Shown one piece after another: positions 43,718-56,100 of a stretch of DNA of 64,000 nt (position 1 is its first letter; every line of letters starts with the position of its first letter). This DNA comes from Palaemon carinicauda. Its lineage: Eukaryota > Arthropoda > Malacostraca > Decapoda > Palaemonidae. The position numbers and the translations under genes were made by a program. The stretch covers positions 33,760,202-33,824,201 of the forward strand of contig NC_090766.1 in assembly GCF_036898095.1 (NCBI RefSeq), written 5' to 3'. Below the pieces are notes generated by a model. It was not told the DNA's origin. It did no database searches and was given only the letters and a program-made list of their open reading frames with translations.

Positions 43718-43925
43718 CCACAAGTAACGGGACTATTTGTTGACTTATGTAGCTGGAAATTGTAGGCATGTGAGTCAGCTTAGGCCTACCCTTGTCCAAA
43801 ATTGAACAAAATCCACCTTGTCAACAATTCGACTCATGAATAGCTTCTCGGAACCTATTAAGTTTGTAAGTTGAGAACCTTCTGTGTATAGCAACTGAGG
43901 GAATTGGACCATTGAAAATAACAAT

Positions 43926-44101
43926 TTAAAACATAGGCCCATATACTTCTTTAGGATTGTAACCATCCATCACCAACGAATGATTATCAGCGACGTACTG
44001 GCTTGGGGTTAACTGAAGTAGCTGCTGCTCACACCACCTTTTCCCCACCTCCATACTGATGCTCGTCTTTTCCCAAGCGGCATGCTCAAGAAGGAGGCTT
44101 C
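43926..44101 (-). CDS. Acyl-CoA dehydrogenase last exon
   Basis: 176 nt, acceptor CAG at 44104-44102. The first two bases complete a Gly codon. It encodes [19 protein letters not shown] through YGPMF and TAA. Confidence 0.88.
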
Positions 44102-47100
44102 CTGCATGTTGTCCAAGGGAAAAAAGGCATTTTAAGGGTTACTGTACTTTGCAATATTATTATTATCATCATTATTATTAAATGCTAAGCTACAACCCTA
44201 GTTGGAAAAGCAGGATGCTATAAGCCCAAGGGCTCCAACAGGGAAAATAGCCCTGTGAGGAAAGGATACATGGCAAAATTAAATATTTTAAGAATAGTAA
44301 CAACATTAAAATAAATATTTCTTATATGAACAATAAAAAACATATTTTAATTATAAAATAAATCTTTGAATATACTTACCCGGTGAATATATAGCTGCAA
44401 CTCTGTTGCTCGACAGACAAACTGTACAGAAAAAACTCGCCAGCGATCGCTATACAGGTTGCGGGTGTGCCCAACAGCGCCATCTGTCGGCCAGATACCA
44501 AGCTCTATGTAAACAAAGACTCAATTTTCTCCTCGTCCCACTGCGTCTCTATTGGGGAGGAAGGGAGGGTCATTTAATTTATATATTCACCGGGTAAGTA
44601 TATTCAAAAATTTATTTTATAATTAAAATATCATTTTTAAATATTTAACTTAGCCGGTGAATATATAGCTGATTCACACCCAGGATGGTGGGTAGAGACC
44701 AGTAATATATGTTTACATTTTATGAGCTAAGAGTTTTTATTTCATTTTAGAAGTTATCAAAATAACAAAAACAAAATAAATAGGTACCTGGTAAGGAAGT
44801 CGACTTGAACGATTACTCTGCCTTATAAGTACGTCTTCCTTACGGAGCCTCGCGATCCTCTTAGGATGCTGATCGACCCCTAGGAGCTGAAGTATCGAGG
44901 GTTGCAACCCATACAACAGGACCTCATCAAACCCCTAATCTAGGCGCTCTCAAGAAATGACTTTGACCACCCGCCAAATCAACCAGGATGCGAAAGGCTT
45001 CTTAGCCTTCCGGACAACCCATAAAAACAACATTAAAAAACATTTCAAGAGAAAGATTAAAAGGATCTGGAATTAGGGAATTGTAGTGGTTGAGTCCTCA
45101 CCCACTACTGCACTCGCTGCTACGAATGGTCCCAGTGTGTAGCAGTCCTCGTAAAGAGACTGGACATCCTTTAGATAAAAAGACGCGAACACTGACTTGC
45201 TTCTCCAATAGGTTGCGTCCATTATACTTCGCAGAGATCTATTTTGCTTAAAGGCCACGGAAGTTGCAACAGCTCTAACTTCGTGCGTCTTAACCTTAAG
45301 CAAAGTTCGGTCTCCCTCACTCAGATGTGAATGAGCTTCTCGTATTATCAGTCTGATAAAGTATGATAAAGCATTCTTTGACTTAGGCAAAGATGGTTTC
45401 TTAACTGAACACCATAAAGCTTCAGATTGGCCTCGTAAAGGTTTGGTACGCTTTAAATAGAACTTAAGAGCTCTCACAGGGCATAAGACTCTTTCTAGTT
45501 CATTGCCTACAATCTCCGATAAGCTGGGAATATCGAAAGATTTAGGCCAAGGCCAAGAAGGCAGCACATTTTTGGCTAGAAAACCAAGTTGTAGCGAACA
45601 GGTGGCTTTTTGTGACGAAAATCCGATGTTCTTGCTGAAAGCATGAATCTCACTGACTCTTTTACCTGTGGCTAAGCATACCAGGAAAAGAGTCTTTAGA
45701 GTGAGATCTTTCAGGGAGGCTGATTGTAGCGGCTCAAACCTGTCTGACATGAGGAATCTTAGTACCACGTCTAAATTCCAACCAGGGGTAGCCAAACGAC
45801 GCTCCTTGGTGGTCTCAAAAGACTTAAGGAGGTCTTGAAGATCTTTATTGTTGGAAAGATCTAAGCCTCTATGCCGGAAGACCGATGCCAACATGCTTCT
45901 GTAGCCCTTGATAGTGGGAGCTGAAAGGGATCGTCCTTTTCTCTGGTATAAGAGAAAATCAGCTATTTGAGCTACAGAGGTCCTGGTCGAGGATACAGAA
46001 ACTGACTTGCACCAGTCTCGGAAGACTTCCCACTTCGATTGGTAGACTCTAATGGTGGATGCTCTCCTTGCTCTAGCAATCGCACTGGCTGCCTCCTTCG
46101 AAAAGCCTCTAGCTCTCGAGAGTCTTTCGATAGTCTGAAGGCAGTCAGACGAAGAGCGAGGAGGCTTTGGTGTACCTTCTTTACGTGAGGCTGACGTAGA
46201 AGGTCCACCCTTAGAGTAAGACTTCTGGGAACGTCTACTAGCCATCGAAGTACCTCGGTGAACCATTCTCTCGCGGGCCAGAGGGGAGCAACTAACGTCA
46301 ACCTTGTCCCTTCGTGAGAGGCGAACTTCTGCAGTACCTTGTTGACAATCTTGAACGATGGGAATGCATAGAGATCCAGATGTGACCAATCTAGGAGGAA
46401 GGCATCTATATGTATTGCTGCTGGGTCCGGGACTGGGGAGCAATAGATTGGAAGCCTCTTGGTCAGCGAGGTTGCAAAGAGATCTATGGTTGGTTGGCCC
46501 CAAGTGGCCCAAAGTCTCTTGCACACATCCTTGTGGAGGGTCCATTCGGTTGGAATTACTTGCCCTTTCCGACTGAGACAATCTGCTATGACATTCAAGT
46601 TGCCTAGGATGAACCTCGTTACTAGGGAGATGTCTTGACCTTTTGACCAGATGAGCAGGTCCCTTGCGATCTCGTACAACGTCAGTGAGTGGGTACCTCC
46701 TTGTTTGGAGATGTACGCCAAGGCCGTGGTGTTGTCTGAGTTTACTTCCACCACTTTGCCTCGAAGGAGAGACTTGAAGCTTTTCAAGGCCTGATGTACT
46801 GCCAACAGCTCCTTGCAGATGATATGCATGCTCCTCTGACTCGAGTTCCACAGTCCTGAGCATTCCCGACCGTCTAGTGTCGCGCCCCAGCCCACGTCCG
46901 ATGCGTCCGAGAAGAGAACGTGGTTGGGAGTCTGAACAGCCAGGGGAAGACCCTCTCTTAGGTTGATATTGTCCTTCCACCAAGTCAGACAAGACTTTAT
47001 CTTTTCGGAATTCTGGATCGAGACCGCTTCTAGCGTCTTGTCCTTTTTCCAGTGAAAAGCTAGATGGTATTGAAGAGGACGGAGGTGTAGTCTTCCTAGT

Positions 47101-50100
47101 GACACAAATTGTTCCACGGATGACAGCGTCCCTACCAGACTCATCCACAGCCTGACTGAGCAGCGTTCCTTCTTCAGCATCTTCTGGATGGATAGCAGGG
47201 CTTGATCTATTCTGGGCGCTGATCGTCTTGTTGTTCAGCAACGTCCTCATCAGATAGTTCCTCATCCGAAAACTGATGAGGAAACGGCAACAGAGTGGGA
47301 AACGTCTGGCTCGCTGAGTCCGGTCGCACTGGTGCATGCGTGACGGAGCCGGACGCAACATCATGGAACAGCTGCACAGTCTGTGAACTGTCAACAACCA
47401 TGGGTGCGCGAGGAAGCACAGCGTCCACCCGAGACTGTCTAGACCGTCTGGGTTGTGCAGTCAACACCATACCGGGTTGCTGAGGTTGACGCACTGCGTC
47501 AAAACAAGTCACCTCTGCTGGTTGTTGAACGTCCTGACCGTCAACAACCACCTCCGTGCGTCGCTTAACGTCAACGTGCGGCTGGCAACCCACACTGGGT
47601 CGCATCGGTGGAGGAACCACCTCAACTGGCAGACGCGAGAAGGTTACCTCAGCGTCAACAGGACGCACAACCGACCGGTTGGAAGGTTGTTGGCCAGAAG
47701 GTTCGGCAGCAAACTTCTCCGCATTAGAGTCCTCTATCAAGGACGCAAACTTGGACTGCATGTCTTGCAGCAAAGCCCATTTAGGGTCTACGGGAGCAGG
47801 TGCGGCAACAGACGGGGTTAGCGACTGAGGCGGTACCGCTTTCCATCCCTGAAAGCCTTGTTTATGCATGACATAATTGTACAGCAAAACTTTAAAGGCT
47901 CGAAAACAGCTGTGAAGTTGAACTGTAAAAAACTTGGAGCGTCTCCTGGCCAGGCGCCAGGGAGAGTCTACGAGATTTGAGAAGTCTATCTGGGCAGAGG
48001 CATGAACTCCCAAGCCGAGAACTTCTCTCGTGTCATATCAGACTCTCGCTCTATAAGCCAGTTTAAAAGAAGGGAAAGCAAAGGCTGTATCCCCCAAACT
48101 CCTCCTGGTGATAAACCAGTCGCCTAGCAAACGTAAAGCTCTCTAGGAGAGCGAGAGAGCACTAGCTTAAAAACAACGGCTTCGAAGTAGCTAGGCCTAG
48201 TGTAAGCTCTGACGTTTAGGCGAACGAGGAGCAGCAGTTACAAAAAGATCCGGACAAAGATCCATAAAAAAAATCATCATGATTTAATTAAAGTCCATAG
48301 AGGGCTAAGCAGCTTTAGGCTCCTCTCCATCCGACAGAGTCCTCAAGGTAATATCAGTAGGAGGGGGAACAGCAACTTCCTCATCTACAGGAACCTTGTC
48401 TGATAAAAGCTGAGTCTCAAGCAAGGGAGAGACCTACCGTGGTGGCAATGCTTTACAAGCAGAGTCCACACTCACTGGTGCATTAGTAGCAGACCAGGAC
48501 GCAACGTCATGTAACTGCTTGACAGTCTGTGACCTGTCAACAACTGAACTGTCAACCACAACAGGTGCGTGAGGACGCACAGCGTCCACTCGAGACTGCT
48601 TTGACTGCCTAGACTGAGCAGTCAAAACAACTCTAGAATGCGGAGGTTGACGCACAGCGTCAAAACAAGTCAACTCCGATTGTTAACGAACGTCTTGAAC
48701 GTCAACAGGAGCATCAGCAAGTGGCCTAACGTCCAAATGCGGCTTAAAATCCACACGAAACCGCATCGAGTGTGGTTCTAAACAACCTGACTGACGTGAC
48801 TTAGCTACGCCAACGTCAACAGGAAGCACAAAGGAACGTTAGGTTGGCTGAAAGCCAGGATATCGATGAGATAAACGGCTAGACTCAACGGACTAATCGG
48901 CAGATTAGTCTTCCATAAGGGAGGCAAGCATATTCTGCATGTCTTGCCGTACAACCCATTAAGGATCAACGGAAATGGTTGTGGTAAGAGACGAGGGTAA
49001 CGTCTGTGACCGCAACACTTTGCCAACAAAAAAGACTCTCGGAGTCTGTGTTACGCTTTTGTTAGGCGGCGAGCAGTTATCCGATGACTGCATAGGGTCA
49101 GAGCTGTCCTAATGGCTGTAACCAGGACGCTGGACCTGTCCTGAAAGGACTGACTTTCGCTTAAGGGCTTCGAAACCTTGTGACAGGTTTCTTATGCGAA
49201 AAGCCTTCGGATGACGAGGAGAAAAAACGTCTCTCTCGTCTTATGGTAGGGGAGATCTTGGTAAGATACACCCGATACCATAGAGGGAAACGTCTGTTCG
49301 TTGATCAAGGCATCTCGAACCCATAAGTCGTTCGACATTACTTCTCCCCTGTTTGGGAGCTTGCAAGAGGTCCCGGACTAGGTGAACGACAGGCACGAAC
49401 AGACGAACCCTCGGACGCAACACTGTAACACTTTGCGCAATATCACTTTATCACTTCGATTTTCTGTTTTGCACTTATTTCACTGAAATCGAAACTTTTA
49501 CTGATTTCTACCTGAAACACGCAATTCTACCCTTCATTAAAAGGTAGTAATTGCGAAATCAGTCGTATAATGCAAGCTCATTAATACCAGCAAAAAACAG
49601 AAAACATATTTTAAGATAAAAAATTCAGAGGCTGGGAAAGAGACTAAACACTAGTTCATATAAATTACGTTTTCATTCTCTCACCGCACATAGCCTGGGG
49701 ACGAGAATAAAAAACTAAAAACGTTTTATCCTTTCTCCCCGTACAGAGACTAGGGACGAGAGTAACTCGAGAACAACGTTACCCGCTTGAACGGAACGTT
49801 TTCTCTCCTCTCTCTCCCTCCGTCTCTATCTCTCTCTCTCTTTCTCTCTTGATTTCGCACCTAAGAGAAGAGCCCAATTACATTTCGTCAAAAAAAACAT
49901 GTTATTTGACCAAAGGAAAAAACTGAAAGGTTTTTCAATTAAAAAGTTCCTTTAAAAAAGAATTTAAAACATTTAAGCTTTGAAAGAATAATGAACAAAA
50001 CGTCAGAATCGATTTACTCTTTCTGCAAAGTGAAACCGTGATACTCTCTCTCTCTATCGTAACGATAGAGCGCAAACTGCGTAGTATAAATAAACTAAAC

Positions 50101-53100
50101 GTTAGTTCATCTTTGAAAACAGTACGAAGACTATTCAAAGAAATTCTTTCATAAAATATTTATTAAAAATATTCATTTAAAAGGTTTTAAATCATTAGCT
50201 CTTTAAAAGCTATTTACGATTGCAAAGGGCTCAACGTTGTTTAACTTCGGTTTCCAAGTTAGGACCGCCTACTCTCAGGAAAGGTCGCATATAGACAAAA
50301 CATTAAAATTTATTTTTATATGTTTATAATAAATGGAAAGTTAATCGAAGAGGCCTAATAAAGGCGGAGAGAAATAAAATATATAGAGGAAAATCTATAA
50401 TTAATTTATAACGTGATAAGATAATTACTAAAAGCCTAAACACACTTCCGTCTAAGGGAAGGGTCGGCCATTTAAAAGTGAAAGAAAGTCCATACTCTCT
50501 TTGTCACCATAATTAAATCTATCCAAAACGAGTTCAAGATTTAAGATGAAGATAAAACACCTGCACTGCGAAAGCTCAAACCAGAATATAGTACTTCACC
50601 AAAGATGATGGGAAAAACTCCAGGTTTCAACAGCGAGTAAAGTACGTCTTGTCGACACGTCGACAGAGAGAAAATTGAGTCTTTGTTTACATAGAGCTTG
50701 GTATCTGGCCGACAGATGGCGCTGTTGGGCACACCCGCAACCTGTATAGCGATCGCTGGCGAGTTTTTTCTGTACAGTTTGTCTGTCGAGCAACAGAGTT
50801 GCAGCTATATATTCACCGGCTGAGTTAAATATTTAAAATTCAACAAAACAAGAGGAAGAGAAACTAGATAGAACAGTGTGCCCGAGTGTACCCTCAAGCA
50901 AGAGAACTCTAATCCAAGACAGTAGAAGACCATGGTACAGAGGCTATAGCACTTCCCAAGACTAGAGAACAATGGCTTTAGTTTGAACAATGGTAACTAA
51001 CCTCTAAATGGCTTTGAAACAATGTTCATACTAAGCAAAATTTGTTAATTATGTCAATTTGGCCATCTGTAAAAAACTGACACACCCCTTGCTTAAATTA
51101 TTGTAAATCTTTTTTATAAATTTAAGAGGCACATCAAATTGAACTTGAATTACCAAATTAGTCAAAATATACTAGCTAAAATACTGCAGACTTCATTAGT
51201 CACTAATAATAATAACAACTACAGTACGACAATATTTTTCCAACAATACAACAATAAACAATACTATACTAAATAGACTAAAACCCCAAATAAATGTTAT
51301 TAATGAACAAATGACTGCTCCAACTCACATAAATGTTAACCTTGTCTATTATAAGCATGTTCACAATAATTCCCACATCCAGTATATTACCTATATAAAT
51401 GTGAGCAATCGAGGTGGCAATATCTCGGGCAGCTGACTGAATAAGCTCCGGGTGCTTCTGCAAAAAGCTTATAAGTTGATTCATTGCTTGCGTTACCAGC
51501 ATGGCAGAATTATCGAATTCATTCTCAGGTGCCTTTGCTTTACTATCCTCCAGTCTCACTGTGGAGAAAAGATATACATTTACAAAATGTTATTATGCTT
51601 GGGATTATAATTTTTACTCTACATGAAACACCATAATATATTCTTCACAGAATATTAAACTGTATCAAAATAAAACGTGTGAAAGAATACAATATTATTT
51701 TTCTTCTGATAAACACTTACAAGACAGGTTTTAATATAACACTGTACTCTAAGATTTAGAACAAAAAGCCACAGAAAAGGATCTAAAAATCTTTAAAATT
51801 CAGTCGGCCTTTTCACTCGTTCATTTCATCCATTAAATGTCATATAGAGAACTTTATGGCCTTCACCCTAGAACTCATCCTACTCAGATCAGAGCAACAA
51901 ACTACCTTCTTTCAGCTCATTGTATTTTTTAAACTTTATCAAGTTAGCATCAACTTATTCCCACCCTAATCTCAGTGATGTGATAACTCTGAATGGGTTG
52001 ATAAAATGACTTGACTTATTTACAATATGATTTTTGCATATTTCAATCAGGTTCTCTTCTTTGATTAGTTTCAAAGCCTAAATTTTCCAGATAGAATCTC
52101 TAAGCTTAAGAAGTAAATTATCACCTTAAAATAAAGTAGAGCACCCCTTCTTTTCTGTAGAAGAAAAGTTACATTAATATAAGAGCATAGACAATGGGCA
52201 GCTAGATGGTTGCACCCAAATGAAAAGAATTTTTTTAATACTCTATCGATCTACCTCGGAACTTTCTCAAACTTTGGGAGATGGACGACATAAAAAAAAT
52301 TCTTCTTATCATTACTCTTTCCCTGACGAGGGACTCAGCTGAGTTTGGTTGGTACTTCTTGGGTACCACAGAAGAGTAGAATTATCATTTTAAAATTTAC
52401 TTTGTTGGTTATGTCTTTGAAAGCTTTAAAGAATGGCTTGAATGAAGAAATTATTTGGGATTCTAATAGACAAAATTGAAAAGCTATTTCCATCACCAGA
52501 TGTCACAAACAAATCCTTTATTTGTATACAGTTCTTGCGACTTACATTCTCTGTATGCAACTAAATTAACTGGAGTAGCTAATACAGTACTGTATACCCT
52601 TTAGCTATCACTATTCATTATTCCAATCCCATCATTAAACTTCAAACTAGGTTCCCCTAGATCTAGCTTTTAACTACTTTAAATCGATATTAAAGCTTTA
52701 ACAAATATCCTTATTGGATAAATATGAACCCAAAAACCTATAGAACTACCTTTAATATCTTCATACAACGATGCCACTGCTTCCCCGTTGGTTTTCATCA
52801 CAGCTCGTAAGAAGTCAAGCGACATAATATTTGAAGTGCCTTCCCAAATGGGGAGTACCTTTAGAGAAAGAGATTGCAAATGGAAATATATACTTGTAAT
52901 CTCAAAATAAGCCACATATGTGAGCTTTCATAGCTCTAAATAATAAAAAATATAGAGTAGCGATAATTGTAAACTTAAATCTTGAACTCAACCTTATGTA
53001 TGATTTCAAGACAGTAACAGTAATGTAAGTTCAATATCTAATCCTAATAGCAAAAATAATTAAATCAATATTCTAATTAAGTAGAATACATAAGTTAATA

Positions 53101-56100
53101 AATAATAATACTGAATAGCATCATTACTTGAGCTTTTGATAAGTAAAAAAAAAATATAATTATAACATATGAGTTTTTTTTATCAACAGTGTCTCTATTT
53201 AATAAACATGTTTCATAGAATAGCATGAAAATGTGTGAAAAAAACAAGATGAGAAAAGATTGGTATATCACGTGTCAAAAAACAAAATCAATGGGAAAAA
53301 GTGCGAGAAAATATGACCTTAAAAAAAGAAACTAAACAAAAATCTGTGAAAAGTCATGGTAGCATTAAACTAATCTTCAACATAAAATCATTAATTTTAG
53401 TACTTGCCCAAAGAAACTTGAAAAGTTCAACCATGACAAAAGAAAAATGGAGAGCAAACAAGTTTGTCTAGTTGAACCACTGGACTTTAGAGGATTGACT
53501 TGTTTACCCATGAGGCGACTTGAGGGTTGTCATGCTGTGTTTTGTCCACTCCTCGCTGGGACTACTGCCAAGCCAGGTCATAGAGAGAAGTTCTATACTT
53601 TGAAAGGTCAAAAGTTTTATAACTCCTCTGAAGGAATAGCATTGAATTTCAGGCAAGAGTCATTAAAATATTGAGAATCCTTCAACTGACCTGAGCATCT
53701 CTTAGCATGACAGGGAGACCAGTATCTTCAATGTAACCCTGACCTCCAAAGCACTCGAGGCCTTCTGAAACCACACTCATAGCCATCTTTGCCGTGAACA
53801 TCTTTGCAATAGGGGTCAAAGCACGTAAAACCAGTCTCTCTTGGACAGTGGCAGTACCTGCCTCTTCACGGCCAAGCAATCTGCGGGATATGATGAGTTA
53901 TAATTTGCACAGCTTTGAAATCACTCTTTGCAAACTAAGTATGTATCTCGCTCAAAACAGCATAGCAATTACTGAATAATTTTTTCTCGGAAAATTCATT
54001 GCAAACAAAATTAGAATTTAAGTAATAAGATTTAATCACATACTCACCTGATGTTCATGTTGCTTCTTTTTTAAGAAGCCCGGCTCAATCGTCACTTACG
54101 CGTAAATTTTCAAAAATTTTTAATATTTTCCCAATTTTCTTTCACTTCAACAAATACATGCCCTCAACAAAGAAACAGAACCACCTAGCAGGAGGAAATA
54201 TGGTTTTTGGTTTTGAAGTCCACATTACTCTTAATCTTGATATTATGATTGGGAGGAGGATGAGCATGTCTATGAACATCAGGTGAGTATAGAAACAAAA
54301 AAATTCATTATTGAATTTCTAATTATCTGGCAGACCCTTCATTAACAATTTATGTTTATTATTTCGTTCAAAGACAGAATTATATTATCATTATTACTAG
54401 CTAAGCTATTACCATGGTTTGAAAAGCAGGATGCTATAAGCCCAAGGGCTACAACAGGAAAAAAAGCCTAGTGAGCTAAGGAAATAAGGAAATATATAAT
54501 AGTGTGCGCGAGAACTCTAACCCAAAACAGAGCAAGACCATGGTGCAAAGGCAAGGGCCCTACCCAAGATTAGAGAACAATGGTTTTATTTTGGAGTGTC
54601 TTCTTAGAAGACCTGCTTACCATAGCTGTAGTCTCTTTTACCCTTAACAAGTGGAAAGTAGCCGCTGAACAAATACGGTGCAGTAGTTAACCCTCGAGTG
54701 AAGAATTGTTTGGTTAACTTAATGTTATCAGGTGTATGAGGAAAGGGGAAAATGTGTAAAGAATAGGCCTGACTATTTGGTGTATGTGTAGGCAAAGTAA
54801 ATATGAGCCATAACCAGAGAGAGGGATCCAATGTAGTACTGTCTGGCCAGTCAAAGGACTCAATAACTCTCTAACAGTAGTATCTCGACAGGTGGCTGGT
54901 GTGTTGGCCAACCTACTATTATAACAAAGTTAGGTAATTGATTAATGTTATACATGTGAATGATTTAGTTAAAACTTATTGAACAGTTTGATGAAACTTT
55001 AAACCATATAGCCATTCTAATAGGAAGTGATAACAATTTAATGCATAACCTGAAATGAGAGATATTATTTCACGAGGGACAATGATTGAGTTAATAATGC
55101 TTACTAAATTGCCCTTCAAGGAGAGATCAAGTACAGTAATTGGTTAGTTTTATATAAATTAGAACTTCTCTGTGTTGAAGAGGGTCTAAGCACTAAAAGC
55201 GAACAAGACAACAATGCTTTGAATATATTCATAATGAAATTAGAGTTGAGGTGTGTAAACCTCCTTGGAAGAAGCCACTTATTCTGATTTGGTAGTATAA
55301 GATACTTCTTGAACTTACCTTAGATCATTATTATGGCATACAGTACTTCAGCAATAACGTTACACAAAGATAGAAAAGACGATACTTCCTCTCTTTCATT
55401 ATCTGACTTGGTTTCCTATTTATTTTCCTGAACTGCATGATTTCTCACTTTGTTTACCCTTAAAAAAAAAGGGGTAACAGTGGGAATATAAACTTGTATT
55501 AGATTTGGATTTATTGGCGCCTATACCAACCTGGTTATCATAATGTGAGATGAGCTAGTGTCCGAGTTTGCAAGCGAACAGTTAAAAATTTCATCTGAAA
55601 CATGATGAAAACAATCCAAATTAGAGGAAACTTCATTCACCTCTCAGAATTTTAAGTGAATCATATGATTTTTCATCCCATCCACATAATTATTATGACT
55701 GTTATGAGGGTGGTACCAAGCTCTTACTTTAGAGAATGAAAGGATATAGGATTGCTAAACACATGCCATTTGGTCTTCTGCCTCAAAATCTAGTTTAGTT
55801 TTACAAAGCAACTAAGATTGTGGTATTCCAAGGGTTTAGTAGCAAAAGGAACTAAAGTATCGTACGTAAAGATTTCAAGGCTCTGTGTGAAGTTTTTGAA
55901 TCTGTGGAATGCAGTGTATGTTCAAAACGCTCACCAAATGAAACACAATTACTGTAATTACAATATCTATGGCGGGTTTTAAAGATTTTAAAGGACACTC
56001 ATGAATGGCAGAGACAAGGGACAGCGACAATATCCGAGAGAATGACCATATAATGTATATATAGGATCAGCATCCAAGCCCACTCCCCACCCAAGCTAGG

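Larger units (their letters stand above)
44342..50838 (-). mobile_element. DIRS-like element D2 (6.5 kb, RT-deleted)
   Basis: Inverted arms 44366-44533 and 50675-50815 share CTCTGTTGCTCGACAGACAA and GCGCCATCTGTCGGCCAGAT. The internal complementary region 44580-44675 joins the complements of both ends. Minus-strand content: partly duplicated gag-like region (47207-48960), RNase H (45972-47180) and YR (45073 to about 46150). The RT palm expected between gag and RNase H is absent, so this copy must depend on RT from elsewhere. It sits inside a non-LTR 3' UTR fragment in the last intron of the acyl-CoA dehydrogenase gene, in the same orientation as the gene. Confidence 0.88.

Noticed and set aside
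46358..46607. Plus-strand ORFs over D2
   Set aside because: Antisense shadows of the RNase H coding region.
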